This document shows positions 25,745 through 36,998 of a stretch of 64,000 nt of DNA, one piece after another. The first letter of the stretch is position 1. Each line of letters starts with the position of its first letter. Source of the DNA: Riptortus pedestris (taxonomy: Eukaryota > Arthropoda > Insecta > Hemiptera > Alydidae); NCBI GenBank assembly GCA_019009955.1, contig CM032228.1, positions 67,702,001 to 67,766,000 of the forward strand. Direction: 5' to 3'. The notes beneath the pieces are model-generated. The model saw only the letters and a program-made list of their open reading frames with translations, did no database searches and was not told the origin of the DNA. The translations under genes were made by a program, and so were the position numbers.

Positions 25745-26498
25745 GGACTCTGGATTTGTGCTGGCTGGTGGAGGTCCATCATCAACGGAAGGATCAAAAA
25801 AGGTCAAACACCTCCACTCTTAATACTTCTTTATTACAGGCAAAGTACTTTCGGGGCGAACCGTCCCATCATCAGTGCTCTGTGACACAACATTATACTT
25901 TCACAAACACATGTAATATATATGAATAAATAAATAAATAAATGTAAAAGTCAACAAAGGTAGTCGAATATTAAAAACATTTAAAAAACAAACAAAAAAG
26001 GATATAAAACGCAATGCAACACATCCATAACTGGATGGACATGCTGGAGGACAGGAATATTAATATTAGGGGGGAGGGTGGCGTGCTCAGGCATGTTCCG
26101 TCCTCTGCAGTAGCTGCCCTGGCCCGTGTAGGCTCCCAGTCTCGCCGGAGATGTCGGCTCAATAGGGACCAACTCTAGGTCAGTTCCTCTCCATCTCCTT
26201 GTTATTTTGTTATTTATTGCTTTTAATATTTATTTATTTGTAATGTTTTAGTCATAAGTGTTGCATTGCGTTTTATATCCTTTTTTGTTTGTTTTTTAAA
26301 TGTTTTTAATATTCGACTACCTTTGTTGACTTTTACATTTATTTATTTATTTATTCATATATATATTACATGTGTTTGTGAAAGTATAATGTTGTGTCAC
26401 AGAGCACTGATGATGGGACGGTTCGCCCCGAAAGTACTTTGCCTGTAATAAAGAAGTATTAAGAGTGTAGGTGTTTGACCTTTTTTGATCCTTCAGTT

Positions 26499-26537
<39 letters not shown>

Positions 26538-26959
26538 CTGTTACCTAGAGCGGTCACAATTTTTGTTTGATCGTTACGAAACTCGATATTTAGTCGTTTT
26601 TTGTAAAAAGAAAGATCAAGTTCGTTCGGACCAGTGGGAGGGGGGTTTAGAGGGGAGGATTTTTGAAAATTCGAAATATCTTCGTTATTATACGTCGTAT
26701 CGAAAAATTGTATAATATCAATCTTATTGCAAATTAAATTTACTATAAATATTTCTATATACATTTATTCTCTATCTTGAATATTAACCGAGATATTTGC
26801 ATTTTTATTAAATCTGGTCTGCTAACGGACGAGTGACTTTCCCGCTAAAAGCTAGTTTGGCCGTTTCCTTAACTGGTTGCCTCTCGTGAAATTTCTCTAT
26901 TGTAAAACATCACGTGGGAAATCTGCTTAGTTTACGCAGCCCCTGCGTGACGGACTTTT
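25577..26959 (+). mobile_element. HINE-like element split by a foldback element (+)
   Basis: The 5' end is AGCAGATTTCCCTCAAGGGA and the 3' end CACGTGGGAAATCTGCTTAG, CGCAGCCCCTGCGTGACGGA, then T's. The central (TA)n tract is cut in two (25702-25741 and 26502-26533) by about 760 bp of foreign sequence. Removing the insert leaves a copy of about 620 bp, similar to other short forms. Confidence 0.85.
25742..26501 (+). mobile_element. Foldback element with 235-bp inverted arms, Penelope-like ends
   Basis: Arms 25788-26022 and 26259-26494 are inverse copies with very few differences (for example CACCTCC against CACCTAC). The spacer is about 236 bp. The right arm reads CACTGATGATGGGACGGTTC, GCCCCGAAAGTACTTTGCC, 'TAATAAAGAAGTATT', a layout typical of the LTR-like ends of Penelope-like elements. 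No reverse transcriptase or endonuclease frame is present between the arms. An extra 45 bp on the left (25743-25787) has no inverse partner. It inserted into the TA tract of a HINE-like element. Penelope assignment is inferred from end sequence only. Confidence 0.7.
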
Positions 26960-28684
26960 ATTTAGGTAGTGAGTGATCAACTCGGCGCTCAACGCCCATT
27001 GCCCATGGAAAACGTGGAATGAGTTGTCTCCAGTTGACTAATGAGCCCCATGTACCCGAAGGATCTGTGACCATATCAGACAGTCATCCTGCTTGTGGGT
27101 GGGATCTAAAGGTACGTCTAGAGAACATCCGTCCTGCTGACATCACAAACTTCAGCATTTATTTCCTTCATAGTCCCTTCCATTTTTCCTCCCTTCATTT
27201 CCCCTGTCTGTAGCCTGTTACTCTGCTCAATAAAAGTGCATTTTAAAGAGGCTTTCACGCATACTATATACTTAAGACAGTCATAATCGTCCCAAGGGGC
27301 TGTCAGACGTTTGACTCACATAAGCACAGCGACACTAGCGCTAATAGCTATTACTAGCTCGTGAACTAATATTCTCCCTTGTCGGCAACTTGTCTGTCCT
27401 TGCTAAAGACTCGAATAGTAATAGAATTTTTGTATGTTCGTGATGACTTTCAAATTCAATGTTCTTTCGTGATCATTCAAATTCGCATAAATATTTGTCT
27501 CTTTAAATCGTCTGACGCATTAAGTCGTATTCGGCCAGGTTCATTTAGTTTGTCAAACAATTGTTTGCCACCCGTCGACTTTGTAGTTGTCACAGGCTTT
27601 GTTGGTGGACTGATTACCAAGGGCTCAAGTTCAAGGAGACTGAAAGAAGGTAAAGATGATGTATGGTTATATTTCTTGAACGGTCTATACACTTGAAGAA
27701 GAAGGCACGCTGTAGGAATAATTTGAATTTGAATACAATATGTTTTACTCTGTGATATAATTTGCTTTTACCCTGTTGCGACACGGACAATTAAATCGAA
27801 TTAACTTCTGGAAATCAACTCTCCCTCATGGAACTCTTGTGTTTCGGAGTTTTCTCAATCAAATATTTTTCTCCAATTAACTTTTTTTTTCTTTATTTAT
27901 GATATAAGATACGAAATAACTTCTTTTCTGACCTAATGGAGAATATTTTTTTTGCCGATAAAATTCACAGATATATCGATAAGAATTATTTATGTATAAT
28001 ATACATGTGTAATTAAAAATCTGAAATAGGGAGGGCTAAGCCTGAAGGGCTCGCTTAACCATTTGACGATGCCGAAAGGATCGCTTGCGAATCGAGGGTT
28101 AAGGGAGCGACCTTGCAGGGTGGCTAGTTCTTTATTATTACTGCTATTCAATTATATTTTTTGTGGCCAACTGTCTTTTCATTCCTCGCCAACTGCCTAT
28201 AAACCCAACAACCCATCCTCAAAAATTGGCGACTTGATAAAACTAAATGGGAAACCAAATCCAGTGTAAAAGCGCCGTTTAGCTTTGAGGGGGGGAAATA
28301 ATTGGTCATGTACACTGTACAGACATCGTGGAGATTAACTAATTTGATGATATAAACATTATTCCACAAAAAGGCTGCAGGGTAAATGTATAACGTATGC
28401 TATCATTTCCGAGACTCTATTGACGAGCTGAGGAAAATAATGGCCCAGAGTTTGATGATATATGAAGCAATACTCGATGCTGATGGATTACAGCAAAACT
28501 TGAACACTCTCTCACCAAGAAAATACATTATAATGTCTCATGGTGATAAGGGTTTTAGATAGCCAAGACCTGGCCACGTTAAGAAAGGTTAACTAAAAAA
28601 GTAACCGTTAGATTCTAGAGAGTATGAACTTTATGGGGAAAAATGATACAAAAATAGAACTCTGACTTTTCATCCCTTTTAAAA
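26960..28684. other. Intervening, less AT-rich sequence with unassigned frames
   Basis: About 1.7 kb not explained by repeats. At 27019-27240 a 64-codon frame contains a possible splice donor (AAAGGTACGT) and is followed by AATAAA at about 27229. At 27379-27696 a 105-codon plus-strand frame overlaps a 71-codon minus-strand frame (27477-27692). None shows a motif I recognise. Host exons are possible but unsupported. Confidence 0.3.
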
Positions 28685-28791
28685 ATAAAAAGGGTCACGC
28701 CAGGGGCTGCTATAATAAGCAGATTTCCCACGTGCTAGTATAACATATTTGTTCATCACATATTGAAAACCAAAAAACACGAATTACTAGT

Positions 28792-29848
28792 TTAACCCTC
28801 GGTCGGACGCGTCAAGAATATTCCGTCTTCGGGCGCGTGTATCTCAGAGATCATCCTCAACCGTTTTTACGGAAATACAGTTTTTTAATATATATTTTGC
28901 ACTAAAATGTTCAGTGCGTGATTAGAAACCATAACAGAGGAAGTATTTGTTTGAAAGAAGTAAATAATTTTTAAAATTGCAAGTATTATAATATAAAAAA
29001 AAACCATGGACGATAAGTTTTAAAATATAATTAAAAAACACAAATATCAAAAGTAATTGTTTAAATGCACATGCCTTAATTATACATAATTCATTTCAGT
29101 CTGTGAACAATATAAAAAAAATTATCTAAATATAACTTCAATGAAAAATAAGTAGCAAGAAATCACTTTTAGATGACTTATTGAAAACCATCAAAACATT
29201 TTTAAATACCAGTTAAATTGTTATTTCTTTTGCAGAGCTGCATTACAATTAGGACAAAGCAAGGAACTATGTTGAAAACAAATTTTGGTTTTGCAAATCT
29301 CACAACAGTAATTAGTACACCTACATTTATTTTCAGTTTTGCTTGGTTCAAATCATTTTCTTTTGTTCGTTGTAGTGGAGGGACTTTTTTTATGCTGTTC
29401 TGTACTTGAGGTCAATGTATTGTCTTATGAGTCTCTGTAGTCTTCAAGTTTCGTCCTTAGTTCGGTTGGTAAACGTCTACTGTTGTCACTGCGTCGTACA
29501 ATATATCCTTGTACAAGTTCTTCTGAAAGCTCAAGTTTGAGCAAAATAATAGAATAAAAGGTTTATATGAGTCCATTTAAGAAAGAGAAACTTAATTGAT
29601 GTACATATTTATGAAATACAGATTTCAAAAAAACTTACGAGATCGGGCGCGTGGTATCAAGGAGATAAAACTGATTGACAGGTGAAACACACGACTCCGT
29701 TAAACACAGTGACACAACATACCTTGAGGGGGATACCTATAAAGAACATAACTCGGAGCACTACACCACTACTCTCTGCTAGGAGGTGTGGCAAATATTT
29801 TTCTAGAAACTGTGTATCTGAGAGATCACGCGCCCGACGGAGGGTTAA
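28792..29848 (-). mobile_element. piggyBac-type element with TTAA ends, decayed
   Basis: The left end TTAACCCTCGGTCGGACGCG (28792) and right end CGCGCCCGACGGAGGGTTAA (to 29848) are near-perfect inverse copies. Both begin with TTAA, the fixed piggyBac target. A subterminal motif (GTATCTCAGAGATCA / GTATCTGAGAGATCA) recurs at both ends. The 1,057-bp element contains only the C-terminal part of a transposase on the minus strand. It is inserted in a HINE-like copy: the flanking 'GAATTACTAGTTTAA' and 'TTAATATTTGAGTTACAAAA' join into normal family body. Confidence 0.85.
29221..29545 (-). pseudogene. piggyBac transposase C-terminus with Cys-rich domain, two in-frame stops
   Basis: Reading the minus strand from about 29545 gives LSEELVQGYIVRRSDNSRRL followed by a tail ending at a stop at 29221-29223. 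The last 40 residues include CRCTNYCCEICKTKICFQHS and CPNCNAALQKK, the closely spaced Cys pairs of the piggyBac C-terminal Cys-rich domain, which binds the element ends. The frame contains two stop codons (after RDS and after NKRK), so it is dead. The catalytic region is absent. No start is meaningful. The family call rests on the Cys pattern and on the TTAA inverted ends. Confidence 0.75.
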
Positions 29849-30795
29849 TATTTGAGTTACAAAAAACTACATAGAGCAACAATTGTGGAACATCAATATT
29901 TTAACAAGATTGGTCCTATAACATTTTTGTATACGACTCATAACAACGCAGATATTTTGAATTTTCGAATCCCCTTCACTCTAACCCCCCCCCTCACTAT
30001 TCCATGTCTATATATTAGCAATACCGAATATATTCTTTAGTGTGACAGAAAAGTTTAAATATCGAGTATGGTATAGATGAAATAAAAGGTCTCATGAAAC
30101 CAATATTTGGTATTTAAGATTAGTATTAAGAGGTGCATGTTATAACAGCTATGATGAGTAGGAGGGGGAGTTTACTGAAGGCTGAAAAGTGAGCAATACA
30201 AGTTAATAATCTCTTCAATGGAAAGCATCTGAATTGTAAACAAACAGGCCAGCTATCCTCGTAGCGCTGAATAGATAGATGGACAGGACAGACAAACAAT
30301 TAGCTGAATATAACATATTAATTTTTATGAAAACAATTTACTGAAGTTAGTGCAGTAATTTGTTAAGACTCAGAATAATTTCTATCTCAATCACTCAGAA
30401 TTTAGTAATCCAAGAACAAAATGGGGGGGGGAGTATTTGCTTGTATCACGTATAATAAAGCTTTGTTGAATACAATATTTGGTATTTAACCTTGTAATGA
30501 AGTGGTTCATAATATAACAGCTTATTATTAATATCACACTAGTAGGGTTTGCTGAAATCGTAAAACTATAAAGTCCAAATATCTCAGTTAATACTCATTA
30601 TTCGGAAAATATGTATAGATCACTATATATAGTAAATTTAACTTGCAATAAGATAGTTTTGTGTACAACTTTTCGATAGGACGCATAGTAACAGAGAGAT
30701 ATTTCGAATTTTCGAAATTCCTCCCTTCTAAATTCCCCCTCCCCCTGGTCCGATTTCAGCCATTAACGAACTTGATCTTTATTTTTAAATAAAAC

Positions 30796-30797
<2 letters not shown>

Positions 30798-30862
<65 letters not shown>
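30798..30862. repeat. (TA)n microsatellite
   Basis: About 65 bp of TA at the central-tract position of the HINE-like copy, with a second TA run of about 45 bp at 30919-30964 separated by a short inverted body piece. Confidence 0.95.
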
Positions 30863-30863
<1 letters not shown>

Positions 30864-30918
30864 GCTTGATCGTTACCAAGCTCGATATCTAAACGTTTTA
30901 TTTAAAAATAAAGATCAA

Positions 30919-30963
<45 letters not shown>

Positions 30964-30966
<3 letters not shown>

Positions 30967-31634
30967 TTGTGAGGACTTCGGATGTCTGCTCCAGTGGTTA
31001 GAATTTTTGTTGTTCTGCAAATATTCGATGGAAATGCGTCCATCTTCTTCGTGCGGAAATGCGTTATCTTCGTCAGGCAATAAATTTGATTTGAATAGCT
31101 ATTTCAATTAATCATATGTTTTGGAGTTTTATTTTAGTATGGCTTTCCACGTTTCAGAAAGTATGACACCGCCCACGCCGTTTATAGTATTTGTTCTCTT
31201 ATTTATTTCTGGAGCTTCCAGGTCTGATCTTTTACCGAGGTGGTCCTCTCTGTGTAAAACCTTTGTCTCGTCAAATTTAATTTGGTGAGGACAAATACTT
31301 GCGTGTCTAACTATGGCGGATGTCTTTGTTCTGTTATGTTTTTAGATCAGCCATGTGTTGGTTGACTCTTGTAGCAGTCTTCTTGCCTGTCTGCCCCACA
31401 TAAATCTTACCAAAATCACACGGTATCATATTTACTCCACTATCTTGTAATAATTGGGAGTCTTTTGGGCTTTTTCAATATTCGCTGAATATTTTATGTG
31501 GCCTGAATACTGCTCGTAAATTATATTTTCGAAGTATTCTTTCCAGTCTTTCTGGCAATCTTTCAGTACCGCTGGAGCAGTTAGCCGAAGTCCTCACAAT
31601 GACGATACTTCCCAGCGATGCAGCCTCGAAAATA

Positions 31635-31637
<3 letters not shown>
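30964..31637 (-). mobile_element. Penelope-like element, 5'-truncated, with inverted ends
   Basis: The minus strand encodes the GIY-YIG end of a Penelope polyprotein. The borders carry an inverted repeat of about 34 bp: CATTGTGAGGACTTCGG near the left and its inverse CCGAAGTCCTCACAATG near the right, each extended by CTGCTCCAG(T/C)GGT. TA tracts lie on both sides. An LTR-like region with repeated CGCATTTCC blocks lies between the stop and the left border. Confidence 0.8.
31129..31585 (-). pseudogene. Penelope GIY-YIG endonuclease C-terminal fragment, frameshifted
   Basis: On the minus strand the frame reads RLPERLERILRKYNLRAVF (connector), one stop, then SGVNMIPCDFGKIYVGQTGK and TATRVNQHMADLKT. 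This is the GIY-YIG core of Penelope-like elements, with GV-N in place of GIY and the YVGQTG block intact. After a frame change it continues QIKFDETKVLHREDHLGKRS, DLEAPEINKRTN and GVILSETWKAILK before the stop at 31129-31131, the typical Penelope C-terminal tail. The reverse transcriptase is absent. In full elements this nuclease nicks DNA to prime reverse transcription. One stop and at least one frameshift make it non-functional. Confidence 0.85.
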
Positions 31638-31674
<37 letters not shown>

Positions 31675-31788
31675 TTTTGAACGGACCTCATTTTCGTTAT
31701 CTCCTAGGTAGGATCGATGGACGTTTGTAGAAAAAATTCGAAAGTCGTGAGTACGACCTCAATAGCCGATTTCCCTTAGGGGAAATTT

Positions 31789-33399
31789 GTTCAAAAATAG
31801 GTGCTGGTCCGATCCGCAACAAGAGAGTAAATTAGTTCTTGACAACAAACAACTAACAAAGCTAGCTTGTGAGCAGTGCTTCTGGTTCGGTAGGAATCCA
31901 AAGAGCATATACGTCGGACAACCCCTCGGGATGACTAACGATTATGACCCTCTTAGATTCCTTCCACAAGCAGGCGGACAACGTGAACTATATATATATA
32001 TATATATATACCCTAGTAGAATTTGTAGAAATGTATCGAAAATACTATGATAAAACCCTCATATAACTATTTCCTCCAAAATAAATCTGCTAAAAAGTCT
32101 TTCACCAAGGATTTATTGCGATTTGGACAATTGGTGGCAGACTGTACCGTTGGAATATAAGTGAATCCAGCATTCGTCCACCTACATTCAATAGATTAAA
32201 TTTTATTATTCTCACCAATACCAAAAAGATAATATCACTATGTGTCTGGGAGTGGAGTTGTTTTCATAGAGGAATCGGTGGTTCATGCAGAGTGGTATGC
32301 GGTAGAAGAGGAAAAAAATATTTTTGAAATCCGTTGCCAATATATCCCGTTGCTCGATTAGTGACCACCAAGTCTGTATTTCGTTAACAAAATAAAATAA
32401 AAGTGAAAATGATAAATAAACGTTGAATGTTCCGGTGAAACTGAACTCAGTTTGCACAATTGTGAGAGGCACTGACCTGGGTTTCATGAATTACCCAAAA
32501 TAAACATGGTATTAACGAGTTTTGATATATTAATTCTAAACATTGAGTAAGTGGTAAATAGAAATAATAATGTATTCATAATAATAATACTCTTTGACGA
32601 TATTCTAAAGTACTTATTACTCATTTATTTTAGAAAATCTAATACTAACGGGAATAAATTAAATTTAAAGCTTCTTTAAAAAGAGTACCACACAATTAGG
32701 TGCAGTGGAACATTGAAATATGGAATTGTTAAAATTAAAAAAAAAATACAATTCGAGTTAGAATGAAACGTATAGAACAGGAATTGTTCATATTTAATAT
32801 AGCACATATATATTTTACGTGGCCTCGAATTTACTTCGAAAGGCGAGCTTGTTAAGATATACATATCTAAAAAATATGATCACTTACTTCTCCTCGGTTA
32901 AACAAATTTAATAAAGTAATAATTATATAAAACGGAATTTGTTGAGGCTAATTGGAACTCTAAATAAATCTCTAGAGTTTCCACATTTGGTGAAAATGAA
33001 ACAAAATAAAACTTGCAAAGGGATAGTCACGGTATTAGGTTTTGAAATTCCAGTGTCCAGATATTCGTATCTTTAATTAGAAGGAAATACAACAAAGAGT
33101 GGAATGCTTTAAGTATCCACTTCGGTGAGAAACGTCAAGTGGAGGCTTCGTTTACAAGTGTCGCACAAGTTGTCTGATGTGGAACAACACAGTCGTAAGT
33201 GGTCTGCCACTTTCATTAATTCAGGCTCACTGAAATACTTTAACAATATTTGTCCGTCTCCCAATTAAATGCTTTAGTTAATTAAATCTTGATATTAATA
33301 TAAATAAAAATCTTGATAAACAATAAATAAATATATCGTCGAAATGTGACCCAAAATTCCATCTTCTTTGAAACTGACATGACCGAAGGTCACATTGGA
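31789..33399. other. Intervening sequence, nothing firmly recognised
   Basis: An 87-codon plus-strand frame (31787-32050) runs without motif into a short TA tract (31988-32010). I do not recognise it. It sits between HINE-like copies and could be a fragment of another element. The rest is AT-rich. Confidence 0.4.
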
Positions 33400-33985
33400 G
33401 TTGCGTTAACGCAGCAGATTTCTCTCGTGCGTCACATATTTGTATTTATCTCAAAATGTAAAAGTTCAATTAGAACAGTAATTCGTGTTTATGCTACAAA
33501 TAAAGTGCTTCGTAATATAACAGCATATTTTGAATATAACAAATAGTAGGGGTGGCGATTTACTGGCAGCCGAAAACTAAAAAGAATGCAAATATCTCGG
33601 TTAATAATCAAGATTGTGAAAAAAACTTACATAACAACATTTATAGAGTATTAAATTTGCAATAAGATTAGATTAGTTCTATACAATCTATTCATCGGAC
33701 ACTTATTAGCGGAGATACATTTCGAAATTCCCCTCTTAACTCCCTCTCCCAGTAGTCGGATTCAGCCATTAACAAACTTGATCTTTTGGTTTACATAAAA
33801 CGTTTAAATATCGAGTTTAGAAACAATAAAACAAAAATTGCGACCATTAGAGCGTTAAAATACAAATATATAAAGTTCTGCGCGAACCTCATTTTCGTCG
33901 TCTATTGGGTAGCATTAATGGACATTTGAGGACATTTTTCTAAATGTAAAACCTAAATAGCTGATTTCTCTCAAAAAGCTGATAT
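33400..33985 (-). mobile_element. HINE-like element, short form lacking a TA tract (-)
   Basis: Left end (3' of the element): GTTAACGCAGCAGATTTCTC at about 33405. The body phrases are complete, and the 5' end at right has 'CCTCATTTTCGTCGTCTATTGGGTAG' and 'AATAGCTGATTTCTCTC'. The central tract is reduced to AAATATATAAA, so an expanded TA run is not essential to copy structure. The outer 3' hairpin is not recognisable. Confidence 0.7.
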
Positions 33986-36817
33986 GCCAAAAAATAAAGT
34001 CAAATGTGACCTTGATTAAATCTTCATTGAAGAAAAAATGCCCGAAGGTCAATCCGTGAAAATCACGTGAAATATATTCCCCTGTTTTATTTTACCTTAC
34101 ACGTTCCGCCCGCTTATTACACCTCTTCAGAAGTAATAAACTATAAAAATATTTGACCACCTAGGGGGGTTACTACTCCAATAAGCTAATAACATCGCAA
34201 CATTTAAATGAAGAACAAAGTAAAAATCAGTTGCATAAAAGGTACGAGTTTCGAAAAATCATATCCAGAAGAAGTATACCCACCTCTAACTGACTTTCAG
34301 TTTATTTAAATATTTCATCACAGGTAAATTTTTAATCTGAGTTTTCTAGTTCACTAAATGTTGTTTGTTTATGATAATGTGGATATTTTATTATATGCTT
34401 CGCTTGTTTTCATTTTTGTTATTATCTAAAATTTCTACATCGTCAATATCAAGTTTATGTGTAAATGTCAAAGAGGTCGGTAGGTAGTATGTTTGTTTGG
34501 GCAATCAACATCTTGGTTATTTTGCCCTTTCGGAAATGTAAAATTAAGTGTTGTGGTCTCTTTGTATCTGGGATTGTTTTAGTATGTATTACAACGTATT
34601 TAAGATATACTAAACTATTTGCTATATACAAGCTAATAAATTTATATACAGTTTTTAATTGTTTGGATAGTTGAACTTAAGTATCCTATTCTTGTAGGTC
34701 AGCGAGGCCTATAGCCCTTATGACTCGTCGCATGTGCATACATAGAATTTATTTATAAGTTGAACGTCCAATCACTGACGCAGGGACGCTTTTTTTATTA
34801 TTATTTGCTTATTTATTTATTCCAAATACAAATATGCAATCCAATTGTGAAAGAACGGTAGGCCAAATATGTTCTATTATCGACAATTCTGCAATACTTT
34901 TTCAATCATTTTTTTTAGGTCTGCGAGGATACACCTTTAACAGTTCTCCATGTGACGAATTTTATATAATACCTATTCCCTTTTATCTAGTCAATTCATT
35001 AACAGCTCATGAATTCATCCATATTATCTGATGTTTGGTGATGTACATCTCTAGTTTTGTCAGTCTTGACGTGACCAACTCGGTGGTAAGGCCGAATATT
35101 TTTATAATAATTGTACTACTACTGAAGAGTCGTCATTGAGGAAGCGAACCATGTAGAGGAAAATAAATCAGTGGAAGATATGTCGCGTGTTTTTTATCTA
35201 TTGACCTTCGCTCATTTCTGGTTCAATTAAAAAAAATGTTTGGACTGGTTTTTGAGGCGCATATTAAATATACCAAGCTATGCTTTTGTAATTATTATAT
35301 TTTATTGGAAATGAAAATTTCTATCTACAAGTAGCAAACAATACAAGTAGTACCAAATATCGTGTTTCAACCATAAAATACATATTTAATAATACACGCT
35401 ACAAACAATACTTAATCATTAAAAAGACAATCAGAAAAAAAGCAAAATTTTAACTATTAGTGTGGTTCTTCTGGAATCCCCGATGCTGTAAAAGTCCAAG
35501 GTCTATTGATTCCACACAATAAAGCAAGATTTATAAGAATATTTTTTTGTTTCAGTCAAATTATTGTATATTCTGAAATAACTGGGGACATTTTTAGGAG
35601 ATTTCCATTAATGAATATCAGATGTTGTATATGTGTGTGTGTGTGTGTGTGTTTGTTTGTGTTTGTGTGTATGCAAAATATCATTGCATCAATGTCTATT
35701 TTGGGGATTGAACGGAGTATTTTGAACTTTGACCCGATAAAGGTCAATTCTAACATATTCCATACACCATGGATAAATGTGGATATTTCAAAACGTTTAG
35801 TTAACTTTTTCGTTTTCAGTCTTCCAAAATCAATGTTCTTTTAGAATTCAGTTTAAAAATGCTGTCCTTATACAATCCTTTCTAGGAATTTTATGATTCG
35901 AAGAAAAGGGAAACCCTTTAAATTTAAAAAAAATATCTAATTATTATAAAATTAAAAAAAATAAAATGTCTCTTTAGCATAACAAAAATAAATAAAAACA
36001 AAGCCCTGTGAAATGCTCTAAAAAGGAGACTAACGCTATGTCAATTAATTTACTCCAAAATCCTCGTAAAGAGGCTCAATCTTTCCCCTTTGATTACTTT
36101 TGTTACACTTTAAGACGGAAAGGGACCAAGCTTGATATTTAATTAACTTAAAAGCTGTTAAGAGGCGTACTGTTTCAACATTTCCTCAAAGTCAAATGGC
36201 AATAATAAAATTCAGGTCTATTACATTTCAACAGTACTTTTTTTTAATTTCATGAACCTACTTAGCCTGCTTTTATAAATATTCATGCAAATATACTGAG
36301 TGAATTTTTATATTTCAGTGGAATATATTTATAAGAAAGAATCCCCCAACTTAAAAGTTCAAAATGTGTATGAACTTTAAGGAAAAAATTTTCCGTTAAC
36401 CAATCAAAACGTAGAGCTTAATACAGCATTGCTCACCTGTTTATTTATGTATTAGAGCTTCACCAATTGTTCGACTTTTGCAGTCTTATGTTAAAAAATG
36501 ATATTACCATCTATCATTGCGCGTATGTTCATAATTCATAAAAAATGAATTATGATTGTATCCGAAACGTTTATCAAATCATTTTGTATTTCCTTAATTT
36601 CAGAAGGAAGTGTAGCGAAAAATAATAGGTTTCTTGCCTCCTCAGTTGGAATCATAGTAGACACACACACACATACACTACTTCTTTGAGGACTGTTCTG
36701 AGAAAGTAAATGACACATACACACCTCCATATTTGTCTCAAAGCTGTAGATTTCAAAAAAAATTATTTTCTTTGTAGTTTTTTGTAGCACTAATTAATGA
36801 ATAAATAAAAAAAAATG
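33986..36817. other. AT-rich sequence, nothing recognised
   Basis: Includes a short (GT)n run at about 35627-35672. Frames at 34465, 34834, 35506 (plus) and 36536 (minus) have no recognised motif. No transposon ends seen. Confidence 0.5.
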
Positions 36818-36908
36818 TTCTCATGAGGTCGTACACATGAATCGATTTTTCGAAAAAGGTACTCAAATGTCCATTGACCCTGCCTATTAGATGACGAAAT
36901 TAGGTACG

Positions 36909-36954
<46 letters not shown>

Positions 36955-36998
36955 TAAATATATATACTTGTCTGTTACCGGACGAGTGTTCACAATGT
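36818..36998 (+). mobile_element. HINE-like 5' part (+), truncated
   Basis: 'CTCATGAGGTCGTACACATGAATCGATTTTTCGAAAAAGG' phrases, 'CATTGACCCTGCCTATTAGATGACG', a TA tract (36919-36965) and CTTGTCTGTTACCGGACGAG. The body then stops, so this is a 5' fragment. Confidence 0.7.

Larger units (their letters stand above)
28685..31788 (-). mobile_element. HINE-like element, long form, with piggyBac and Penelope insertions (-)
   Basis: The 3' end lies at left: CACGCCAGGGGCTGC, 'AAGCAGATTTCCCACGTG' (28695-28733). The body resumes after a piggyBac relic (28792-29848) and matches other long copies at 29849-30797. A TA tract (30798-30862), a short inverted body piece (30863-30918), a second TA tract and a Penelope fragment follow. 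The 5' end is at 31672-31788: 'CATTTTCGTTATCTCCTAGG', 'GATTTCCCTTAGGGGAAAT'. The inverted body piece shows some rearrangement, so this may be two joined copies. Confidence 0.65.

Noticed and set aside
26407..26437. Complete hammerhead ribozyme
   Set aside because: The CTGATGA and GAAA blocks fit, but the first base pair of stem II would be U-C and I found no convincing stem I or III. Kept only as a hint.
31787..32050. 87-codon frame with Cys and Trp residues
   Set aside because: Looks less like AT noise than most, but it runs into a TA tract and no domain could be recognised.
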